Shown in pieces: positions 3,908-8,558 of a DNA stretch of 8,558 nucleotides. Made by a program: the position numbers and the translations under genes. Position 1 is the stretch's first letter; each line of letters starts with the position of its first letter. The stretch is from positions 2,050-10,607 of the forward strand of contig DGEB01000005.1 of the NCBI GenBank assembly GCA_002385735.1. Reading direction: 5' to 3'. The notes beneath the pieces are model-generated. The model made no database searches. It was not told the DNA's origin and worked only from the letters and a program-made list of their open reading frames with translations. This stretch comes from Peptococcaceae bacterium UBA3937. Its GTDB lineage: Bacteria > Bacillota > Peptococcia > DRI-13 > DTU073.

Positions 3908-6613
3908 ATGCAAACAAGTAGAAGTAAGAAGCTAGTGGCGATTTTGCTGGTATTTGCGATGCTACTTGCCTATAATGTTTTCTATGACGACCTAGCATTA
4001 ACGGAAGCTTGTTATGAACCTAAACCCACTACAACAATCGAAATATCAAACCCGTACATTGCGTTGGACATTACCAAAGAAATAGAATACGACTGGTGCA
4101 TTAAAAAATCGGCGGATAAAGATAAAATTGAATTATCAAAAGGCCAATCTGCAGAAATCGAATATACTTTGAAAGTAGATCGTACTAAAGCAAGTGAAAG
4201 TAAAAAGATTAGCAAACTTAAGGCTTCGGTTAAAGTAAAAAATAAAACCTGTATACCCACCGAAGGTTTCAAGTTAAAAGCTTGGGTTCAGAAATCAGAT
4301 GGTAAAGCGATTACATCTCCCAAAACCATATCGACCCAAAACCTAAAAGGCAGTGGATATGAAACATACGAATACTTAATTGAGGACCTTGACTTAATCG
4401 ATGGAGTAAATGATTATGCAGTAGTATTCCATGCAACTATTACCAACTTTAACGGTAACCATGGAAAAGAGTACGGCGTAAAACTTGAAATACCATTTAA
4501 TGCGAATAAGTGTATAAAAAAAGAGATCGTTACTGATGAAAAGGCAACCATTAAGGATAAAATTACTGTTCCCGACGGCTTTGCGGCTGTCGCTTCGGAA
4601 GAGTACTGGGAAGTAAGCGATGACGTGGAAATAACCTACACGGTTGATGTAAAAAACGACTCAGTGAATAAAGAGGGCTCTTATTCGCTGCTTAATACGG
4701 TTACGCTTACCGAATGTGATAGCGGCAAGAAACGCACCGACGACGAAAAAGTCATTATCATTACTGATTTATCCGCTGCCCAACTCATCGGGTGCGTTAC
4801 GGCCGAAGGTTTCATGAACTATTCGAAGGATTATGATTGGAAAATCGAGAAAAAAGCTGATAAAAACGATATTACCCTGGCCCCAGGAGAGAGTGAAACC
4901 ATTAAATACACCTTAACTGCTACCAGAATCCTCAAGCAATGTGGCGGAAACGTCGAAAAAGATGGATATGTGAAAGGGCAGGTTTCAGTTACCAATAAAG
5001 GCAAAGAAGCAACTAAAAACCTGAAAATCAACGTACAATTACAGGAGAAAAAAGGACACGGCTACATTGATATTGCAGGAGCTAAAGAAATAATCGAGCC
5101 TGATGATGAACTCGAACCAAATGAATCGGCCAAATATAATTACCAAATTGCATATGCTTTCGACAAAAACACCAAATACAGAATCCTGGTCACTGTAAGC
5201 ACCGACAATGCAGCTAAGGATAAAGAACTCAAATTGGAAAAATCCTTTGAGCTTAAATCCTTTGGTAAAGGGGTATCGGTAGAGGAAGCGGACAAAGAAG
5301 CGATTGTATTCGATGATTTCGTAAACTTAGATGACCTGGACGGGATTGAAATAAGTGGAGGCTTAAATGAGGACGGCTGGGAAATTAAAGAAAAAGATTT
5401 GAATCGGTCCGGAAAAGCTACCAAGGTATACGAAGTTGTTGTTAAGAATGAAGACGCTGAAGGCAACAAGACCTTCACTCTGAAAAACGAAGCAATTTTG
5501 ATCGAACGTGATTCGGAAACGGAACGCAAAGACGATGCTGCAGTTAAAATAACCACTAAAGAAAAGGGAACAATGATCACTGCAGACATCTCGGCCGAAG
5601 GATACTGGAATGGCGGAACCAGTTACGACTGGACGATTGAAAAGATCGCCAGGCCTGACAACATCAGATTCAGATCAAGAGACACGAAAGAAATCGAATA
5701 CACCTTGAAGGTAACAAGAGAATTAGTAAGTGAGGAAGACGAAGAAATCGGCGTCAAAGGTACCGTAACGGTTAAGAACACGGGAGATGTGCCCACTTCC
5801 GGCCTGGCAATCAACGTTAAGGTGTTGTATAGAACGGGCTATTCCTACAAAGAACTCTCCGGCGCTACTCAAACCATTAACTGTGATGATTTAGAAGCAG
5901 GAAAAGAAAAAGATTACGATTACAGCATCGATTTCGAACCGGTCAATAAAGCGGACTACAAAGTCGTTGCCGAAATCACCTTAAACAATTATAAGAACAA
6001 GGTAGGAGAAAAACACACCGTTAAAGATGCCAAAGACTTTGATTTACCCAGTGGACCCAGTGAAGATTCGATCATCGACGAAAGCGCGATTGTCACGGAT
6101 GTCCTGGATGTTCCCAGCGGCTTCGAAGTAAAAGGTGAATTTGATGACGAATGGATCATCGATGAAGAGGATTTAGATAAAAACGGCAGCAAATGGGTCG
6201 CTGAAAAGACCTACACAATCAAGCTTTCGAACACCTCGGCTCGTTACAATAAACGTTATGAATTAGAGAACGTGGCCATCTTAAAAGAATGTGACACCGG
6301 AAAGATTAGGGAAGCAAACGATTCAGTGATGATCGAGTGCAGAAGGAGCAGTTCCGGCTCCAGAACGGTTCCTGACCCGATAGAAGTTGAAAAAGATGAA
6401 GATGTACCGAAAGCCCCTCCGGCACCTCCGGCACCTCCGGCACCGCCAGCACCTCCCACACCTCCGGAAGAACCTGCTGACGAGCCAGAGCCGATTGCTC
6501 CTCCGAGAGAAAGAACTCCGAGATTACCGAACACCGGTGGCAATACAGGATTATTCATCAGCTTAGGAATGAGCTTACTGGCCTACGGTGGATGGATGAG
6601 ATTCAGAGATTAA
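3908..6613 (+). CDS. LPXTG-anchored surface protein with three repeat modules
   Basis: This 901-residue protein is secreted and probably wall-anchored. It has an N-terminal signal sequence (RSKK, then a hydrophobic core at about residues 9-26), a long acidic/lysine-rich beta-type ectodomain, a Pro-rich stalk (about 825-870), LPNTG at 873-877, a hydrophobic segment and the tail RFRD. The ectodomain holds three diverged modules of about 250-265 residues. Each opens with a YDW-x-I-x-K motif (Y at 61, 309 and 573), followed by an E/K-x-I-x-YTL-x-x-x-R strand and a V-x-V-x-N strand. Each closes with an E(C/R)DS/T-like motif. The pattern suggests paired Ig-like/DUF11-like beta domains, but I recognise no named family. 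The frame can start at GTG 3899, but AAGGA (3893-3897) is 10 nt from ATG 3908. A sortase gene follows on the same strand. Adhesin or structural surface roles are plausible; the ligand is unknown. Confidence 0.88.
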   Translation: MQTSRSKKLVAILLVFAMLLAYNVFYDDLALTEACYEPKPTTTIEISNPYIALDITKEIEYDWCIKKSADKDKIELSKGQSAEIEYTLKVDRTKASESKKISKLKASVKVKNKTCIPTEGFKLKAWVQKSDGKAITSPKTISTQNLKGSGYETYEYLIEDLDLIDGVNDYAVVFHATITNFNGNHGKEYGVKLEIPFNANKCIKKEIVTDEKATIKDKITVPDGFAAVASEEYWEVSDDVEITYTVDVKNDSVNKEGSYSLLNTVTLTECDSGKKRTDDEKVIIITDLSAAQLIGCVTAEGFMNYSKDYDWKIEKKADKNDITLAPGESETIKYTLTATRILKQCGGNVEKDGYVKGQVSVTNKGKEATKNLKINVQLQEKKGHGYIDIAGAKEIIEPDDELEPNESAKYNYQIAYAFDKNTKYRILVTVSTDNAAKDKELKLEKSFELKSFGKGVSVEEADKEAIVFDDFVNLDDLDGIEISGGLNEDGWEIKEKDLNRSGKATKVYEVVVKNEDAEGNKTFTLKNEAILIERDSETERKDDAAVKITTKEKGTMITADISAEGYWNGGTSYDWTIEKIARPDNIRFRSRDTKEIEYTLKVTRELVSEEDEEIGVKGTVTVKNTGDVPTSGLAINVKVLYRTGYSYKELSGATQTINCDDLEAGKEKDYDYSIDFEPVNKADYKVVAEITLNNYKNKVGEKHTVKDAKDFDLPSGPSEDSIIDESAIVTDVLDVPSGFEVKGEFDDEWIIDEEDLDKNGSKWVAEKTYTIKLSNTSARYNKRYELENVAILKECDTGKIREANDSVMIECRRSSSGSRTVPDPIEVEKDEDVPKAPPAPPAPPAPPAPPTPPEEPADEPEPIAPPRERTPRLPNTGGNTGLFISLGMSLLAYGGWMRFRD
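4037..6340 (+). repeat. Three diverged coding modules of the surface protein
   Basis: The modules run approximately 4037-4765, 4780-5565 and 5575-6340. Anchor points are the YDW codons at 4088, 4832 and 5624 (spacings of 248 and 264 residues) and the closing motifs near 4711, 5504 and 6290. Identity is visible at protein level but low in DNA, so duplication is old or the modules have diverged under selection. The first module is richer in AT-ending codons than the third. Boundaries are estimates by eye. Confidence 0.7.
6413..6466 (+). repeat. 9-bp tandem repeat encoding the APP stalk
   Basis: Six in-phase 9-bp units encode Ala-Pro-Pro five times and Thr-Pro-Pro once. Units 2 and 3 (6422-6439) are identical (GCACCTCCG) and the others differ by one to two bases. 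Such Pro-rich tracts before LPXTG motifs usually span the peptidoglycan. Copy number is likely to vary between strains by slippage. Confidence 0.9.
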
Positions 6614-6725
6614 TAATCGCATCAGGACTAGCATATCGAACTGAGTAGCATTAAAATAAAAGAGAGAAGAGTGCTTGGCAGCAAGAGTAGAATGAAAGAA
6701 CAAACCAAGAGTGAGTGATGCTACG

Positions 6726-7328
6726 ATGAACGATGAACAGCATAAAAGAATCAAAGGGACAATAATTATCATAGTGGGGATATTGCTTCTGCTATATCCC
6801 CTTTTCACCGACCTTTATACTTCTACCTTACAGGACAACAGATGGACGAAATACCGCAAGGGTGAACTTGACCAAAACGTCCAGCAAGGGTTGGATGCCC
6901 TGAGCGCTAACTCACAACAGGAAACTACGGAATTTACCGAGGCTTTGCTAAAAATACCGGCGATAAATTTATCGGCGGTGGTGGCCAAGGGAACCTCCGA
7001 GGAGATTTTGAACACCTCCCTGGGCTGGTATGAGGAGTCGGCGCTCCCCGGACAAGGAAACACGGCTATTGCAGGGCATCGGTCGATGTATGGCGGGATC
7101 TTTCGTGACCTGGCCAAATTAAAGCCCGGCGATATGGTCTATCTTGAATTCAATGGTTATGTTTATCGTTACAGAGTAGCCAAGTTGCATAAAGTAGAAG
7201 CCACCGATTGGAGTTGCATTGAAGACTGTGGTTATACTGCATTAACCCTTACTACCTGCGTGAAAGGAGACGCAGAACACCGCCAGGTGGTCCGGGCGGT
7301 GTTCTGCGACAAAGAAGTAAAGGGATAA
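6726..7328 (+). CDS. Sortase (class D/E-like)
   Basis: Sortases are membrane-bound cysteine transpeptidases that cut LPXTG-type signals between Thr and Gly and join the protein to cell-wall or pilin amines. The 200-residue product has one N-terminal membrane anchor (about residues 10-27). The sortase fold carries catalytic His118 in AIAGHRSMYGG, Cys178 in LTLTTC and Arg186 in EHRQVV. The HRSMYGGIF...LKPGD pattern looks like class D or E rather than class A or B, but I cannot settle the class. The frame can also open at GTG 6711. ATG 6726 is preferred because the purine stretch GAGTGAG (6709-6715) is 10 nt upstream, but the site is weak. A four-codon ORF (ATG CTA CGA TGA, 6718-6729) overlaps the start. 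It follows the LPNTG gene after 112 bp with no clear terminator, so the two are probably co-transcribed and the LPNTG protein is its likely substrate. Confidence 0.92.
   Translation: MNDEQHKRIKGTIIIIVGILLLLYPLFTDLYTSTLQDNRWTKYRKGELDQNVQQGLDALSANSQQETTEFTEALLKIPAINLSAVVAKGTSEEILNTSLGWYEESALPGQGNTAIAGHRSMYGGIFRDLAKLKPGDMVYLEFNGYVYRYRVAKLHKVEATDWSCIEDCGYTALTLTTCVKGDAEHRQVVRAVFCDKEVKG
7271..7308. repeat. Perfect 14-bp GC-rich inverted repeat inside the sortase gene
   Basis: CGCAGAACACCGCC (7271-7284) and GGCGGTGTTCTGCG (7295-7308) are exact reverse complements separated by 10 nt. The hairpin covers the last functional part of the sortase, including the codon of catalytic Arg186 (7281-7283). No T run follows on the plus strand. 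On the minus strand it is followed by TCTCCTTTC, so it might act as a leaky terminator for the convergent transglutaminase gene, or as 3' protection for the sortase mRNA. Confidence 0.85.
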
Positions 7329-7345
7329 TGTATATATTATGGGGG

Positions 7346-7413
7346 GCGGGAAACTTGTTTTCTTAGTAAACGGTTTTTCCGCTTCCTTGCGTTATGTGCT
7401 CTTTAATGCAAGG
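7346..7413. terminator. Hairpins in the convergent sortase/transglutaminase interval
   Basis: Two structures fill the 74-bp gap and the end of the minus-strand gene. CCTTGCGTTA (7385-7394) pairs with TAATGCAAGG (7404-7413) in 10 bp with one G-U and a 9-nt loop; its right arm spans the minus-strand stop codon. GCGGGAAA (7346-7353) can pair with TTTTCCGC (7375-7382) around a long loop. Neither has a good T tract on either strand, so termination is plausible from the convergent position but not shown. Confidence 0.4.
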
Positions 7414-8308
7414 TAACTTTCTCTACTTTATGAGATTGGGAAAAGGCACTGGGGATAATGTTAAAGTACTTCTTTTGGGGAGAAAAAGTGAATTTTCCAT
7501 TCTTCACATATCCGGCATCCCAAGTGGAGTCTACTGCTACCCATTGATCATTGACTTTAATTTCGTTCCAGGCGTGATATTCCGGTTTGCTGTTCCCATT
7601 ACGAGCATATCCGTAAACTACTTTTGCTTCTAATCCTGCGGCTCTTGCCAAAGCGGCGATGGTAAAGCTATAATCCCGGCAAGCGCCTTTCCTTTTTTGG
7701 ATAATTAAGCTTGCTGGTAGAAGTTCGTCCTGGTCACTTAAATAAGCGTCGTAATCATAACTGATATTATTGGTGACCCATTCGTAGATGTTATCCAGCT
7801 TTTCTTCATCCGTCATATTCGGTTTCATAAGGGAGTTGCAAAGTTGGGTTACGATTTTATTGTTGCTGTCTACATAAGCTGATGGTGCCAAATAGCGCAG
7901 GTCTTTGTCTAAAGTATTGATGACTTCGAAACGGATTTGACCGTCGAAATAATGGGGGGAGTTACCTGCCCAGATGGTATAAGTACCGGCGCCAAACCGT
8001 AAAGAAAGATCGTATTGGAAAGAGTTTTGCTCAACTTTGATTGGGTATGTAGTTACTTCTCCTTGTGGTCCTCTTACGCATAACCAAATTTGATTTAATG
8101 GTGAGGTTCCTTGGATCGTAATTATTCCGTCACATGCAACACCATTCTGGGCAGGGGCGGTGATTTCTGCTACGTCGGAGCTGAATGAAATCAAGTATGA
8201 GGCTGAAGTCGGTGTCACGTTGCAAAAGGAAAAGATTAAGATAAAAATTAGGAATAGAAGGGGAGGAAAAAGGGAGTTTTTAGTTATGGCTTTCGAATTT
8301 CTTTTCAT
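7403..8308 (-). CDS. Secreted transglutaminase-like (papain-fold) protein under a c-di-GMP riboswitch
   Basis: From ATG 8308 this is a 301-residue protein. It has a signal peptide (KR-rich start, hydrophobic core at about 14-29, likely cut after Ala36 in TSA-S), an N-terminal beta-rich domain (about 40-130), a linker and a C-terminal transglutaminase-like domain (about 145-290). The triad is Cys210 (KGACRDYS), His245 (EYHAWNE) and Asp260 (AVDSTWD), all present. This fold includes protein cross-linking enzymes, peptidases and inactive scaffolds, so the reaction is not determined. The frame runs on upstream to 8383, but that part overlaps the riboswitch 3' strand. GGTGA (8321-8317) is 8 nt before ATG 8308 and the signal peptide starts there, so 8308 is chosen. 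It converges on the LPXTG/sortase pair, which suggests an extracellular substrate, possibly the surface protein (inference). Confidence 0.88.
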   Translation of the reverse strand: MKRNSKAITKNSLFPPLLFLIFILIFSFCNVTPTSASYLISFSSDVAEITAPAQNGVACDGIITIQGTSPLNQIWLCVRGPQGEVTTYPIKVEQNSFQYDLSLRFGAGTYTIWAGNSPHYFDGQIRFEVINTLDKDLRYLAPSAYVDSNNKIVTQLCNSLMKPNMTDEEKLDNIYEWVTNNISYDYDAYLSDQDELLPASLIIQKRKGACRDYSFTIAALARAAGLEAKVVYGYARNGNSKPEYHAWNEIKVNDQWVAVDSTWDAGYVKNGKFTFSPQKKYFNIIPSAFSQSHKVEKVTLH

Positions 8309-8374
8309 ACTGACCGTCACCCACTTTATGTCGGCCAGTATAAAAGAGAAATCCCCCCAGTAGAATAGGGTTGG
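8309..8374 (-). promoter_or_regulatory. Riboswitch expression platform with alternative helices
   Basis: Downstream of the aptamer on the minus strand, segment B (ACTGGCCGACA, 8339-8329) can pair with aptamer segment A (TGTCAGCCAGT, 8393-8383) in 10 of 11 positions. B can instead pair through its first 8 nt with segment C (CGGTCAGT, 8316-8309), which directly precedes the ATG. B:C forms 8 bp (one G-U) around a loop holding the Shine-Dalgarno GGTGA. A and C cannot both hold B. CCAACCC (8374-8368) and GGGGGG (8358-8353) followed by ATTTCTCTTTT offer a less regular terminator alternative. The pairings are seen in sequence; the regulatory direction is inferred. Confidence 0.6.
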
Positions 8375-8460
8375 TTTCGGCAACTGGCTGACATAGTGTT
8401 TTTAAACACCTTAGTCCCTTTAGCTTTGCGTCACCATCTTTCGATGGCTTTGCCTTTATC
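8375..8460 (-). promoter_or_regulatory. Cyclic-di-GMP-I (GEMM-I) riboswitch aptamer
   Basis: Read on the minus strand, all class-I landmarks appear in order. The P1 5' side is AAAGGCAAA, pairing with TTGCC before CGAAA. A P2 hairpin CCATC-GAAA-GATGG carries the GNRA tetraloop, and the conserved block GACGCAAAGC follows. P3 contains the tetraloop-receptor halves CTAAG and TATG around a GTGTT-TAAA-AACAC stem, and the 3' block GTCAGCCAGTTGCC closes the element. The G before CAAA that contacts ligand in known c-di-GMP-I aptamers appears retained, so c-di-GMP is the expected ligand. It lies in the leader of the secreted transglutaminase-like gene. I see no clear promoter in 8461-8508. Confidence 0.93.
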
Positions 8461-8508
8461 GACTTTTAGGGAAAAATATTGTGTTCTTAAAGATAGGATT
8501 CGAAAGAG

Positions 8509-8545
8509 AAAAAAATCGAAGTCACCCGCCAGATCCGAGTGACTT
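8509..8545 (-). terminator. Intrinsic terminator of an upstream minus-strand gene
   Basis: On the minus strand AAGTCACTCG (8545-8536) pairs with CGGGTGACTT (8528-8519) in 10 bp with one G-U, with loop GATCTGG. CGA and seven T's (8515-8509) follow. It should end transcription of a gene beyond the right edge and insulate the riboswitch-controlled gene. Confidence 0.85.
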
Positions 8546-8558
8546 TAATAAACTCCTC

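Noticed and set aside
6614..6725. Terminator between the LPNTG gene and the sortase gene
   Set aside because: Only a 4-bp CTTG/CAAG stem is present with no T tract, so read-through is more likely.
8450..8500. Sigma-D-like GTCGATAA before the riboswitch
   Set aside because: No TAAA at the required spacing, and the sequence is explained by the conserved 5' edge of the GEMM aptamer.
1..8558. CRISPR array, insertion sequence, toxin-antitoxin or phage genes
   Set aside because: No spaced identical repeats, transposase, integrase or small paired genes were seen on either strand.

Overview
The window looks like a chromosomal segment of a Gram-positive-lineage Firmicute, most likely a clostridial or Negativicutes-type bacterium. 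The reasons are strong Shine-Dalgarno sites, sigma-A-type promoters, intrinsic terminators, an LPXTG protein with a sortase, a class-I cyclic-di-GMP riboswitch, and the NadE and AzlCD sequence types. I cannot fix the genus from the sequence alone.

Layout, left half. Positions 1-31 are the 3' end of a tRNA (probably tRNA-Arg), running into a 15-bp tandem repeat that copies the tRNA's own CACCA end. Then come tadA (tRNA adenosine deaminase), a complete tRNA-Ser(CGA) with its own promoter and terminator, and the minus-strand azlC-azlD pair (branched-chain amino acid exporter, TAATG overlap). A divergent intergenic region of about 310 bp carries a long inverted repeat and a near-consensus promoter for nadE (NAD synthetase). 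nadE converges, with 2 bp between the stop codons, on a minus-strand TraX-like membrane protein gene whose 5' end looks frameshifted.

Layout, right half. This is a cell-surface locus. A 901-residue secreted protein is built from three diverged repeat modules, a Pro-rich APP-repeat stalk and an LPNTG sorting signal. It is followed on the same strand by a sortase. Converging on them is a secreted transglutaminase-fold (Cys-His-Asp) protein. Its leader carries a clear cyclic-di-GMP-I (GEMM) riboswitch, followed by a set of mutually exclusive helices that could hide the start codon. A terminator at the right edge closes an unseen minus-strand gene.

How the genes may work together (inference): the sortase probably anchors the three-module protein to the wall, and cyclic-di-GMP controls a secreted thiol enzyme encoded face to face with them. 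That echoes, with a different enzyme fold, the Clostridioides difficile arrangement in which a cyclic-di-GMP-I riboswitch controls a secreted protease that releases sortase-anchored adhesins. This surface/second-messenger locus is the best candidate for an undescribed system in the window.
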